From the NCBI RefSeq assembly GCF_900067135.1, contig NZ_FJUR01000001.1, positions 1,677,501 through 1,741,500 on the forward strand: DNA of 64,000 nucleotides, written 5' to 3'. Positions 50,854 to 59,714 of the stretch are shown here, piece after piece (the first letter of the stretch is position 1; each line of letters begins with the position of its first letter). The notes beneath the pieces are model-generated. The model did not search any database, was not told the origin of the DNA, and was given only the letters and a program-made list of their open reading frames with translations. The translations under genes and the position numbers were made by a program. The stretch is from Rhizobium sp. 9140 (lineage in GTDB: Bacteria; Pseudomonadota; Alphaproteobacteria; Rhizobiales; Rhizobiaceae).

Positions 50854-50990
50854 GGCACGCACACGGCGCGTGACGGGGAGGCGCGCGGGCATGTGGCCGC
50901 GATGCGGTTTCGCGCGGTGACGGAGCCGATGGGCTGAGCGAACGCGGGCCTGAGGCAATCAACAGAACGAAAACAGGAAGGAACGAGCCG

Positions 50991-51398
50991 ATGGTGGCGC
51001 AGAAGGGCAAGGATATTCTGCTGAAGATCGAGACCGGCGGCGGGTTCACGACCGTGGCGGGGCTGCGATCCAAGCGGCTGGCGTTCAATGCGGAAACGGT
51101 CGATGTGACCGATGCGGAATCCGGCGGGCGGTGGCGCGAGCTTCTGGGCGGGGCGGGCGTGCAGCGCGCCTCGATCGCCGGTGCCGGGATTTTCAAAGAT
51201 CAGGCCTCCGACGCGCTGGTGCGCGCGACGTTCTTTTCGGGCGCGATCCTGACATGGCAGGCGATCATTCCGGATTTCGGCACGGTGAGCGGCCTCTTCC
51301 AGCTGACGACGCTGGAATATACCGGTCAGCACAATGGCGAGGTCCAGTTCGAGGCGGCGCTGGAATCGGCCGGTCCTCTGACCTTCGCGGTGGCCTGA
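50991..51398 (+). CDS. Major tail tube protein (g9, TP901-1 family)
   Basis: 135 residues from the ATG at 50991 after AGGAAGGAACGAGCCG. The pattern GKDILLKIETGGGFTTVAGL, AETVDVTDAESGGRWRELL and GIFKDQASDALVRATFFSG is that of TP901-1-like tail tube proteins. It polymerises into the tube through which DNA passes. Its stop overlaps the next ATG by one base. Confidence 0.9.
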   Translation: MVAQKGKDILLKIETGGGFTTVAGLRSKRLAFNAETVDVTDAESGGRWRELLGGAGVQRASIAGAGIFKDQASDALVRATFFSGAILTWQAIIPDFGTVSGLFQLTTLEYTGQHNGEVQFEAALESAGPLTFAVA

Positions 51399-51772
51399 TG
51401 CGGCCGCGCGACAGAAGCGTGACCGGGCGCGCGAACCGGCATCGCGGCGAGGTGGAAGCCGTGATCGACGGCGAGCGCCGCATCCTCTGCCTGACGCTCG
51501 GCAGTCTTGCCGAACTGGAAACCGCTTTTGCCGCCGACGGTCTCGCCGCGCTTGCGCGGCGTTTTCTGGCGGGCGGGCTCAGGGCGGAGGACCTGATCGC
51601 GATCCTCGCGGCCGGCCTGCGCGGCGGCGGCAACATCGTCTCCGACGAGGATGTGGCCGGCATGAGCGTCGAGGACGGGCTGGCGGGCCTCGCACGGCTG
51701 GTAGGCGAGCTGCTGACGGCAGCCTTCGGCGGCGAACCGGACGACGACGGGCAGGCGCGGCGGGACCCCTGA
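51398..51772 (+). CDS. Gene transfer agent tail assembly protein (g10)
   Basis: 124 residues from the ATG at 51398. It has RANRHRGEVEAVIDGERRIL, LTLGSLAELETAFAADGL and LIAILAAGLRGGGN, the gp10 pattern of the GTA family related to tail assembly chaperones. It is thought to guide tape measure folding with the next gene product. Acidic Gly/Asp-rich end. Confidence 0.85.
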   Translation: MRPRDRSVTGRANRHRGEVEAVIDGERRILCLTLGSLAELETAFAADGLAALARRFLAGGLRAEDLIAILAAGLRGGGNIVSDEDVAGMSVEDGLAGLARLVGELLTAAFGGEPDDDGQARRDP

Positions 51773-51777
51773 CGGCC

Positions 51778-52026
51778 GTGGACGGCGAGGCGGGGGCGGC
51801 ACCGGCGCCCTTTCCCTGGGAGGCGGCCATGGAGGCCGGCCTCTCCCGTCTGCGGCTGCCGGCGCGCGATTTCTGGCGGATGACCCCGCGCGAACTGGCG
51901 GCAGCGCTGGGTCTGGCCATGCGAAAGGGTGCCGCACCCGACCGGGCCGGGCTCTCCCGGATGATGACGCAATTTCCCGACGGAGCGGCGGACGATAACG
52001 GCAACGGAGGCGGATATGGCGGATGA
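51778..52026 (+). CDS. GTA tail chaperone (g10.1, rcc01693-type)
   Basis: 82 residues with a GTG start at 51778. FPWEAAMEAGLSRLRLPARD, then FWRMTPRELAAALG matches the small rcc01693 family placed between g10 and the tape measure. Together with g10 it forms the two-part tail assembly chaperone set found in siphophages. It overlaps the tape measure ATG by 11 bases. Confidence 0.85.
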   Translation: MDGEAGAAPAPFPWEAAMEAGLSRLRLPARDFWRMTPRELAAALGLAMRKGAAPDRAGLSRMMTQFPDGAADDNGNGGGYGG

Positions 52027-52603
52027 AGCTGAGAACGGCGGCGATTTCCCTGCGATGATCGTGGAGGGGAAGGCGCTGGACGCGGTCCTCTCCGATCTGG
52101 AACAAAGCGCCAGCCGGTTTGGCGCGGCGATGACAAGCGCCCTGTCGAGCGCCGTGCGCGGCGGGCGGGGCCTCGACGATATCCTGAAAAGCACCGGGCT
52201 CCGGCTGGTCGATATCGCGCTGTCTGCGGGACTGAAGCCGTTGCAGGACGCGGTTTCCACCGGGATCGGCACGGTGTTCGAGGGACTGGCGCAAGGGCTG
52301 CCGAAGGGCGCGGGCGGCGCCTCCGGCGGACGTGCCGTGGCGCCGTTTTCAGACACGGGAAGCCTTGGCACCCCCCGGTTTCTTCAGGGCCTTGCCGAAG
52401 GACGTGCCACGGGCGGCGGGGGCTCTTCCGTCGGCGGACATGCGGCCGGCGGCAGGCCGGACGCGAGCGTGATTGCGGTCGGCGGCGTGCCGAACGTCGT
52501 CTTCAACGTGACGGCGAGCGATGCCGACAGCTTTCGCCGCTCGGAAGGGCAGATCGCCGCCATGCTGACCCGCACCGTCGGGCGCGGCCGGCGCGGCGTT
52601 TGA
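52016..52603 (+). CDS. Tail tape measure protein (g11)
   Basis: 195 residues, short like RcGTA g11. An N-terminal helical part (about 25-95) with ALSSAVRGGRGLDDILKSTG and a Gly/Ala-rich middle, then a C-terminal beta part (VVFNVTASDADSFRRSEGQI) with AAMLTRTVGRGRRGV at the end. It sets tail length; the small size agrees with a short GTA tail. Start ATG at 52016. Confidence 0.86.
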   Translation: MADEAENGGDFPAMIVEGKALDAVLSDLEQSASRFGAAMTSALSSAVRGGRGLDDILKSTGLRLVDIALSAGLKPLQDAVSTGIGTVFEGLAQGLPKGAGGASGGRAVAPFSDTGSLGTPRFLQGLAEGRATGGGGSSVGGHAAGGRPDASVIAVGGVPNVVFNVTASDADSFRRSEGQIAAMLTRTVGRGRRGV

Positions 52604-52615
52604 AAGGGAAGGTCC

Positions 52616-53257
52616 ATGGATCAGGGATTTCACGAGGTTCGGTTTCCGATGCGGCTGGCGCTCGGCACCAGCGGCGGGCCGGTGCGCCGCACCGATATCG
52701 TCAGCCTGTCGAACGGGCGGGAGAACCGCAACAACCGCTGGCGGGACGCGCGGCGGCACTATGATGCCGGGTCCGGCATCCGCGAGATCGACGACCTCTA
52801 TGCGGTTCTCGCTTTCTTCGAGGCGCGGTCGGGGCAGTTGCACGGGTTTCGCTTCCGCGATCCGGTGGATTTCCGTTCCGGACCGCCCGGCCGGGCGGTA
52901 ATGGCGGGCGATCAGGTAATCGGCACCGGTGACGGCGTGACGGCGCGCTTCCAGCTGACCAAGACCTATGCGGATGCGGGCGGCGGCACGGTGCGCGACA
53001 TCGTCAAGCCGGCGGCGGGGACGCTGCTGATCTCGGTGAATGGTGCGGCGGTGGCGGGCGAGCATCTGGCGCTGGATACGACGACGGGGATCGTGACGTT
53101 TGCGACGGGCCATGTGCCGCCTGCGGGGGCGACCGTGCGGGCGGGGTTCGAATTCGACGTGCCGGTGCGGTTCGACACCGACCGGATCGACGTGGACCTC
53201 GCGCAGTTTCAGGCGGGGCGCATCCCGACCATTCCGCTGGTGGAGATCCGGCCATGA
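52616..53257 (+). CDS. Distal tail protein (g12, DUF2460)
   Basis: 213 residues from the ATG at 52616. The family blocks FHEVRFPMRLALGTSGGP, RENRNNRWRDARRHYDAG, FFEARSGQLHGFRFRDPVDF and RFDTDRIDVDLAQFQAG are complete. It forms the ring that joins tail tube and hub. Its stop overlaps the hub ATG by 4 bases. Confidence 0.93.
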   Translation: MDQGFHEVRFPMRLALGTSGGPVRRTDIVSLSNGRENRNNRWRDARRHYDAGSGIREIDDLYAVLAFFEARSGQLHGFRFRDPVDFRSGPPGRAVMAGDQVIGTGDGVTARFQLTKTYADAGGGTVRDIVKPAAGTLLISVNGAAVAGEHLALDTTTGIVTFATGHVPPAGATVRAGFEFDVPVRFDTDRIDVDLAQFQAGRIPTIPLVEIRP

Positions 53258-54141
53258 GAGAGATCCCGGACGCGCTGGCGGCACATCTCACCGGCGACGC
53301 GACAACGGTGTGCCATGGCTGGCGGGTGACGCGGCGCGATGGCGTGGTCATCGGCTTTACCGAGCATGACCGCGATCTCCGTTTTGCGGGGACCGATTTT
53401 CTGGCGGCGAGCGGCTTTCGGGCAAGCGAGACGGAAGCGGCGGCAGGGCTGGCGGCGGATGCGGGCGAGGTGGCGGGCGGGTTTTCGAGCGCCGCCATCA
53501 GCGAGGTCGATGTGGCGGCGGGGCGTTATGACGGCGCGCGGGTGGAGCAGTTTCTGGTCAACTGGCAGGCGCCCGAGCAGCATCTGTTGCTGACCGTGCA
53601 GGATATCGGCGAGGTGACGCGGGCGGGTGGGGCCTTTCGCGCCGAGCTTCGCAGCCTGACGCACCGGCTGGGCGCGGTGCAGGGTCGCAGCTATGGACGG
53701 CGATGTGACGCGGCCTTCGGGGATGCCCGATGCGGCGCGAGCCTTGCCGGGCGGACCGAGACGGGCGTGATCATGGAGGTTGCCGGCGATGTGGGGCTGC
53801 GTGTGTCCGGTCTTTCGGCGGCGGCCGGTGCCTATCGCTACGGGCTCATCCGCATAACGAGCGGGGCGAATGCGGGATGGAGTTGCGATGTCGAGGATCA
53901 CACGGCTGAGAGCGGCGTGAGCACAGCGCGACTGACCTTGTGGCTGCCGCCGCCGGTGCCGCTGTCGCCGGGCGATACGCTCACGGTGACCATGGGGTGC
54001 GACAAGAGCTTTGCCACCTGCCGCGACCGTTTCGACAACGCGCTCAACTTTCGCGGCTTCCCGCACATGCCGGGCAGCGACTTTTCCTATGGCTATGCGG
54101 ATGGGGAGACAGTGCATGACGGACGGCCGTTGTTTCATTGA
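53254..54141 (+). CDS. Tail hub protein (g13, DUF2163)
   Basis: 295 residues. Family blocks include TTVCHGWRVTRRDGVVIGFTEHDRDL (shown in parts), YGRRCDAAFGDARCG and TMGCDKSFATCRDRFDNALNF, FRGFPHMPG. Four cysteines in the two latter blocks are conserved; in RcGTA the hub is reported to hold an iron-sulfur cluster at such residues. It sits at the tail tip and binds the peptidase and megatron. Confidence 0.93.
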   Translation: MREIPDALAAHLTGDATTVCHGWRVTRRDGVVIGFTEHDRDLRFAGTDFLAASGFRASETEAAAGLAADAGEVAGGFSSAAISEVDVAAGRYDGARVEQFLVNWQAPEQHLLLTVQDIGEVTRAGGAFRAELRSLTHRLGAVQGRSYGRRCDAAFGDARCGASLAGRTETGVIMEVAGDVGLRVSGLSAAAGAYRYGLIRITSGANAGWSCDVEDHTAESGVSTARLTLWLPPPVPLSPGDTLTVTMGCDKSFATCRDRFDNALNFRGFPHMPGSDFSYGYADGETVHDGRPLFH

Positions 54142-54148
54142 GGAACCC

Positions 54149-54577
54149 ATGCGTCATCGGGTGCTGACTGCTGCGCGGGACTGGCTCGGCACCCCCTACC
54201 GGCATCAGGCGAGCCTGAAGGGTGTGGGCTGCGACTGCCTGGGGCTGGTGCGCGGCATCTGGCGCGATATCCACGGCGCGGAACCGGAGACGCCGCCGCC
54301 CTACCGGCCGGACTGGGCGGAGCGGAGCGGGGAGGATCGGCTGTGGGACGCGGCGACGCGCGCGATGGGGCCACCCATCGACCTCTGCGCGATGCTGCCG
54401 GGCGACCTCATCCTCTTCCGATGGCGGCTGGGCATACCGGCCAAGCATGCGGGGATTTTGAGCGACACAGCGCGCTTCATCCATGCCTATGAGCAGGCAA
54501 GCGTCGTGGAATCGGCGCTGGTACCGTCCTGGCGGCGGCGGATTGCCGGCGTCTTCCGCTTTCCCGAGAAGGTTTGA
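54149..54577 (+). CDS. NlpC/P60 peptidase of the tail tip (g14)
   Basis: 142 residues from the ATG at 54149 after GAGGAACCC. The catalytic Cys is in GVGCDCLGLVRGIWR, the His in PAKHAGILS, both of the NlpC/P60 fold. It should cut peptide stems of peptidoglycan to let the tail through the recipient wall. It ends 6 bases before the megatron ATG. Confidence 0.92.
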   Translation: MRHRVLTAARDWLGTPYRHQASLKGVGCDCLGLVRGIWRDIHGAEPETPPPYRPDWAERSGEDRLWDAATRAMGPPIDLCAMLPGDLILFRWRLGIPAKHAGILSDTARFIHAYEQASVVESALVPSWRRRIAGVFRFPEKV

Positions 54578-54582
54578 GAGAG

Positions 54583-57500
54583 ATGGCAACCATTCTTCTG
54601 CAGGCGGCGGGGGCAACCCTCGGAGCCGTGTTCGGGCCGCTGGGCGCGATCGTCGGACGTGCGGCCGGCGCGCTGGCGGGTTCCGTCATCGACCGCTCGA
54701 TCCTCAACGGCATGACGACCGTGACCGGGGCGCGGCTCGGCGATGCCCGCGTGCCCGGTGCGGAAGAAGGCACGGCCATTCCGCGCGTCTACGGCACGAT
54801 GCGGATCGGGGGAACGCTGATCTGGGCGACGCGCTTCGAGGAGCAGGTGCATCGCGAGCGGCAGGGCGGCAAGGCGAGCGGGCCGAGGGTGGAGACCTTC
54901 CGCTATTTCGCGAACATCGCGCTCGGCCTTTGCGAAGGGCCGATCGACGGGATCCGGCGCGTCTGGGCCGATGGGCGGGAGCTCGATCTTGCGACCGTGG
55001 AGATGCGGCTGCATACCGGAGCCGAGAGCCAGGCGCCCGACCCGCTGATCGCGGCGAAGCAGGCAGCGGGCGAGACGCCGGCCTATCGCGGGCTCGCCTA
55101 TATCGTCTTCGAGCGGTTGCCGCTCGGGCCTTACGGCAACCGGATTCCGCTGCTGCATGTCGAGGTCATCCGCCCCGTCGGACGGCTGGAGCGGCAGATC
55201 CGCGCCGTGACCATTATCCCCGGCGCGACGGAGCATGGCTACGACCCGGCGCAGGTGCAGGAGAAGACCGGGGCGGGGGAAGCCCGTATCCTCAACCGTA
55301 ACGTCTTTCACGGCGAGACGGACTGGCAGGCCTCGCTGGACGAGCTGCAGGCGCTCTGCCCGAACCTCAAGCGCGTGGCGCTGGTGGTCTCCTGGTTCGG
55401 CACGGACTTGCGCGCCGGGGAATGCCGCATCCTGCCCGGCGTGGAGACGCGCGAGCGCGGCCATGAGAGCAGCGCGTGGTCGGCCGCAGGTATGACGCGC
55501 GGCGCGGCGCATCTCGTCAGCAGCGATGGCGGCGGGCCGGCCTATGGGGGTACGCCATCCGACCGCAGCGTCGTGGCGGCGATCGCCGATCTCAAGGTGC
55601 GGGGGCTAGAGGTGTTCCTCTATCCCTTCGTGATGATGGACATTTCCGCCGGCAACACCCTGCCGGACCCCTATGGCGGCGCGGGGCAGGCGGCGTATCC
55701 GTGGCGCGGGCGGATCACCGCGGCGGTGGCACCGGGGCTTCCGGGAAGCAGCGAGGGAACATCGGCCGTGCGCGGCGAGATTTCGGCCTTTTGCGGTACC
55801 GGCACCGTAACCAGTGGCGCGGACGGGCGGTATCGCGCCTTCGTGCTGCATTATGCGCGACTGGTGCGGGATGCGGGCGGGGTGGACGGCTTTATTATTG
55901 GCTCGGAGATGCGCGGCCTGACGACGCTGCGCGACGGGGCGCTGCGGTTTCCCTTCGTCGAGGCGTTGACGGTGCTGGCGCAGGATGTGCGCGCGACCGT
56001 GGGGCCGGGAACGCGGCTGACCTATGCGGCGGACTGGAGCGAGTATTTCGGCTACCACCCGGCGGACGGATCGGGCGATGTCCACTTCCATCTCGATCCG
56101 CTCTGGGCGTCGCCGGCCATCGACGCGGTCGGGATCGACAATTACATGCCGCTCTCGGACTGGCGGGACGAGGATATCGCCGAGGGCAACCCGGACAGGC
56201 AGCGCACGCCCGAGGACGGAGCGGTGTTCAGGGCCATGAATGCGGCGGGTGAGGGCTTCGACTGGTATTATGCCAGCCAGTTGGACCGGGCAGCCCGCAA
56301 GCGCACCGCGATCACCGACGGGCTGGCAGGTAAACCGTGGATGTTTCGCGTCAAGGACATCGGCGCATGGTGGGGCAACGCCCATCACGAGCGCATCGGC
56401 GGCGTGGAGAAGGCGGCGCCGACGGCCTGGGTGCCGGGCATGAAGCCGGTCTGGTTCACCGAGACGGGCTGCCCGGCCATCGACAAGGGGGGCAACCAGC
56501 CCAACGTCTTCTCCGATCCGAAATCCTCCGAGAGTGCGGTTCCGTATTTTTCCGGCGGCGGGCGCAGCGATGCGGTGCAGCGACGGTTTCTGGAGGCGAG
56601 CCACGATTTTTGGCAGCGTCCACACGCGCCCGGGGGCGTCGATCCCGACCATATGTTCGTCTGGACCTGGGACGCGCGGCCGCAGCCGGCCTTTCCCGCA
56701 GCGCTCGATGTGTGGGCGGACGGCCGCAACTGGCAGGTGGGACACTGGCTGAACGGCCGGCTGGGCACGGCGACGATGGCCGACACGATCGCAGCCATTC
56801 TGGCCGATCACCGGTTTGCGGACGGCGATACCGATCTCGTCTGCGGCGATCTCGGCGGCTATGTGCAGGCCGAGCAGATGTCGGCGCGTGACCTGCTGGA
56901 GCCGCTGATGGCGGCGGCGGGCATCGATGCGGTCGAGCGGAACGGGCGGCTCGTCTTCCGCTCGCGGCTGTTGCAGGCGGGGCCGCCGGCCCGGCTCGAA
57001 ACGCTTGCCGAGGTGAAGGACGCCGCCCTAACGCAGGATCTGCGCGGCGACGCCGGCGACTATGCCCGCGAGGCGATTCTCGACCATCTCGATCCCGCCA
57101 GCGACTATGGGCGGTCGACCGCCCGCTCGCGCAGGGCCGCGCCCGGCAACGAGCGCATCCTGCGGCTGTCGCTGGCGGGAACGCTTCATGAGGCGGCGGC
57201 GACCGATGCCGTGGACGCGGCGCTGCGCGACCATCAGGCGGGGCGCCGGCGCCTGAGCTTCGCGCTGCCGCCAAACGCGCTCGGCCCCATGCCGGGAGAT
57301 GTAGTGACCGTGCCTGAAGGACCGTCCGGAACGTTCGTCATCGAGCGGATCGACGATGGCGACGTGCGCCGGGTGGAGGCGCGCGGCATCGTCATGGGTG
57401 GCGCCAGCCGCTTCGTGCCGCAGGCGCGGGTGGCGGCGAACGGCCACAGCGCATCCGCTGCCTTCGCGCCGCTGGTGCACCTGATGGACCTGCCGCGCTA

Positions 57501-58392
57501 CACGGAGGGGGACACGGCGAGCTTTGCGCGGGCGGCGGTGTTTGCACGGCCCTGGACGTCGGTAACGCTCTCGGCCTCGCCGATGCGCGAGGGCTATGCG
57601 GCGCGGCTGTCGCTGGAGCGGCCCGCCCGGACGGGAACGCTCGTCGCTGCGCTTTCGCAAGGCGTTTCCGGGCGGTTCGACCGTGCGAATACGGTGACGC
57701 TCGACCTGCATGCGGGGGAGTTGACGTCGATCAGCGATCTTGCGCTGTTTCAGGGCGAAAACCGGATGGCCGTGCTGTCGCGCAACGGTGCCTGGGAAAT
57801 CCTCGGCTTCGGGCTTGCCGAGGAGATCGCGTCCGGGCGCTGGCGGTTGTCGCGGCTGCTGCGCGGGCTTGGCGGATCGACCGATGCACAGGCGGCCGGG
57901 TCGGATGCCGGTGCCGCGATCGTGATGCTCGACCCGGCCGTGCAGCCGCTGGGCCTGAGCGGTGCGGAAGCCGGGCAGACGCTCAACTGGATCGTCGAGG
58001 CGCAGGGCAGGCCGGCCGGTGCGGCAGAGACATACAGTTTTGCCGGTGGCCTGCGCGCGGAAATGCCGCTTGCGCCGGTGCATCTGAGCGCGCGGCGGGA
58101 TGCCGGGGGCAACCTGACGCTCCGGTGGATCCGCTGCGCGCGTGGCTCCGCGGATGCCTGGCTCGACGGGGAAACGCCGCTCGACGAACCTGTCGAGGCC
58201 TACCGTGTCGAGATCCTCTCGGGCATGCAGGTGGTGCGCGCAAGCGACACGACCACGAACGCTTTCGCCTATCCGCTGGCGCAGGAGATCGCGGATTTCG
58301 GGGCGCGGCAGAGCCAGATGTCGGTGCGGGTGCGGCAGCGGGGGCAGGTGGTGGCGCTCGGGCTTCCAGGTGACGCGCTGCTGGCCGTGTGA
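54583..58392 (+). CDS. Megatron / baseplate host-recognition protein (g15, GTA_TIM domain)
   Basis: 1269 residues from the ATG at 54583. An N-terminal glycine-zipper-like hydrophobic segment (LGAVFGPLGAIVGRAAGALAG) is followed by hub-binding domains, a TIM-barrel-like GTA_TIM domain (about 420-720, with VFLYPFVMMDISAGNTLPDP, DGFIIGSEMRGLTTLRD, TYAADWSEYFGYHP and WFTETGCPAIDKGGNQPN), a Phage-tail_3 part (about 770-950) and C-terminal beta domains. It is the tip channel and contacts the recipient cell. The length is close to RcGTA g15, and no break is seen, so the tail tip is likely intact. It ends the cluster. Confidence 0.93.
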   Translation: MATILLQAAGATLGAVFGPLGAIVGRAAGALAGSVIDRSILNGMTTVTGARLGDARVPGAEEGTAIPRVYGTMRIGGTLIWATRFEEQVHRERQGGKASGPRVETFRYFANIALGLCEGPIDGIRRVWADGRELDLATVEMRLHTGAESQAPDPLIAAKQAAGETPAYRGLAYIVFERLPLGPYGNRIPLLHVEVIRPVGRLERQIRAVTIIPGATEHGYDPAQVQEKTGAGEARILNRNVFHGETDWQASLDELQALCPNLKRVALVVSWFGTDLRAGECRILPGVETRERGHESSAWSAAGMTRGAAHLVSSDGGGPAYGGTPSDRSVVAAIADLKVRGLEVFLYPFVMMDISAGNTLPDPYGGAGQAAYPWRGRITAAVAPGLPGSSEGTSAVRGEISAFCGTGTVTSGADGRYRAFVLHYARLVRDAGGVDGFIIGSEMRGLTTLRDGALRFPFVEALTVLAQDVRATVGPGTRLTYAADWSEYFGYHPADGSGDVHFHLDPLWASPAIDAVGIDNYMPLSDWRDEDIAEGNPDRQRTPEDGAVFRAMNAAGEGFDWYYASQLDRAARKRTAITDGLAGKPWMFRVKDIGAWWGNAHHERIGGVEKAAPTAWVPGMKPVWFTETGCPAIDKGGNQPNVFSDPKSSESAVPYFSGGGRSDAVQRRFLEASHDFWQRPHAPGGVDPDHMFVWTWDARPQPAFPAALDVWADGRNWQVGHWLNGRLGTATMADTIAAILADHRFADGDTDLVCGDLGGYVQAEQMSARDLLEPLMAAAGIDAVERNGRLVFRSRLLQAGPPARLETLAEVKDAALTQDLRGDAGDYAREAILDHLDPASDYGRSTARSRRAAPGNERILRLSLAGTLHEAAATDAVDAALRDHQAGRRRLSFALPPNALGPMPGDVVTVPEGPSGTFVIERIDDGDVRRVEARGIVMGGASRFVPQARVAANGHSASAAFAPLVHLMDLPRYTEGDTASFARAAVFARPWTSVTLSASPMREGYAARLSLERPARTGTLVAALSQGVSGRFDRANTVTLDLHAGELTSISDLALFQGENRMAVLSRNGAWEILGFGLAEEIASGRWRLSRLLRGLGGSTDAQAAGSDAGAAIVMLDPAVQPLGLSGAEAGQTLNWIVEAQGRPAGAAETYSFAGGLRAEMPLAPVHLSARRDAGGNLTLRWIRCARGSADAWLDGETPLDEPVEAYRVEILSGMQVVRASDTTTNAFAYPLAQEIADFGARQSQMSVRVRQRGQVVALGLPGDALLAV

Positions 58393-58570
58393 GGCAGGGA
58401 GGGCGGATCGCAGCTAAGAATTGCAGCAAGACACGTCGGACGCTGCCGCCGAACAGTGGATCAGGGCTTGATCCGGAGCGGAGAAAGTGGCGTAAGTCGC
58501 GCATTCATTCGCCATTCAGGCAGGGACACCTAATACACACGCAACACCTTGGAAATGCGAAAGTGCGTTC

Positions 58571-58870
58571 ATGCCGTCACCGCTGATCATCGCGATGCTT
58601 GTCGGAAGCCTGGCCGGAAGCCTGACGCTGCTTCCGCTGCCGACGGCGGCGGCGCCTTTCGCGGCCGGCCCCGTTATCGCGAACGTTAGAGCCCTGCAGG
58701 TCGCGCCCGTTTCCGGCGATTGCAGTTCGGCGGCCTCGCAGGTGGTCGAGGAAACCGGCGGCGACCTCTTGTCGGTGCAGATGACCTCGGACGGACAATG
58801 TGTGGTGACGGTGCTCATTCCCGGCAATGGCGGACGGCCGAAGAAGGTGACGATGCGGGTGCCGATGTAG
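58571..58870 (+). CDS. feuN: FeuN-like small periplasmic protein
   Basis: 99 residues with a signal peptide (LVGSLAGSLTLLPLPTAAA) and a small mature domain with two cysteines (GDCSSAASQVV; SDGQCVVTVLIPGN) that may form a disulfide. It lies directly upstream of feuP and feuQ, the place of feuN in Sinorhizobium meliloti, whose product restrains the FeuQ kinase from the periplasm. Size and position support the same role; I infer it from context, since the sequence itself is short. Confidence 0.7.
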   Translation: MPSPLIIAMLVGSLAGSLTLLPLPTAAAPFAAGPVIANVRALQVAPVSGDCSSAASQVVEETGGDLLSVQMTSDGQCVVTVLIPGNGGRPKKVTMRVPM

Positions 58871-58990
58871 ATCGGCCCCGCATGACGACTGTGCCTCTTC
58901 CATGGAATGGCGGGGGCGGGCACTGAACGCAATGCTGCCGGGCTTGCCCGGTAAGGTCCGTGACGATGGACAGACGGAGAGTGGTATCTG

Positions 58991-59683
58991 ATGCGCATTC
59001 TGGTGGTCGAAGACGACGTGAACCTCAACCGGCAGCTGACCGACACGCTGAAGGAAGCCGGCTATGTCGTCGATCAGGCATTCGACGGCGAGGAGGGGCA
59101 CTATCTCGGCGAGGGCGAACCCTATGACGCGATCATCCTCGACATCGGCCTGCCCGAGATGGACGGCATCACCGTGCTGGAGAAATGGCGCGGCGCCGGC
59201 CGGCGCATGCCCGTGCTGATCCTGACCGCCCGCGACCGCTGGAGCGACAAGGTTGCCGGCATCGATGCGGGCGCCGACGACTATGTGACGAAACCGTTCC
59301 ATGTCGAGGAGGTGCTCGCCCGTATCCGCGCGCTGATCCGCCGGGCGGCGGGCCACGCGACGTCCGAGATCGTCTGCGGCCCGGTGCGCTTGGACACCAA
59401 GGGCTCCAAGGCGACGGTGAACGGCATCGCGCTGAAACTGACCTCGCACGAGTTCCGGCTTCTCTCCTATCTGATGCATCATATGGGGCAGGTGGTATCG
59501 CGCACCGAACTGGTCGAGCACATGTACGACCAGGATTTCGACCGGGACAGCAACACGATCGAGGTGTTCGTCGGGCGGCTGCGCAAGAAGATCGGCAACG
59601 ACCTGATCGAGACCGTGCGCGGGCTTGGCTACCGCATGCAGGCGCCGGGTGTCGCGGAAAAAGGCATGGCGGAAAAGTCTTGA
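58991..59683 (+). CDS. feuP: Response regulator FeuP (OmpR/PhoB family)
   Basis: 230 residues. A receiver domain with the phospho-acceptor D51 (AIILDIGLPEMDG), T79 and K101 (TKPFH) is followed by an OmpR-type winged helix (about 130-222, LTSHEFRLLSYLMHHMG; DSNTIEVFVGRLRKKIG). FeuP controls export of cyclic beta-glucan (ndvA) and osmotic adaptation in S. meliloti; in R. leguminosarum it was first linked to iron uptake. It is followed by feuQ, 31 bases on. Confidence 0.88.
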   Translation: MRILVVEDDVNLNRQLTDTLKEAGYVVDQAFDGEEGHYLGEGEPYDAIILDIGLPEMDGITVLEKWRGAGRRMPVLILTARDRWSDKVAGIDAGADDYVTKPFHVEEVLARIRALIRRAAGHATSEIVCGPVRLDTKGSKATVNGIALKLTSHEFRLLSYLMHHMGQVVSRTELVEHMYDQDFDRDSNTIEVFVGRLRKKIGNDLIETVRGLGYRMQAPGVAEKGMAEKS

Positions 59684-59714
59684 GGCCGCTGTCCCAAAAA
59701 AGCCGGCGCGGCTG

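Noticed and set aside
42210..58392. A complete temperate prophage
   Set aside because: No integrase, repressor, replication genes or attachment repeats are visible. Gene order and the g10.1, g13 and g15 types are those of RcGTA-like elements.
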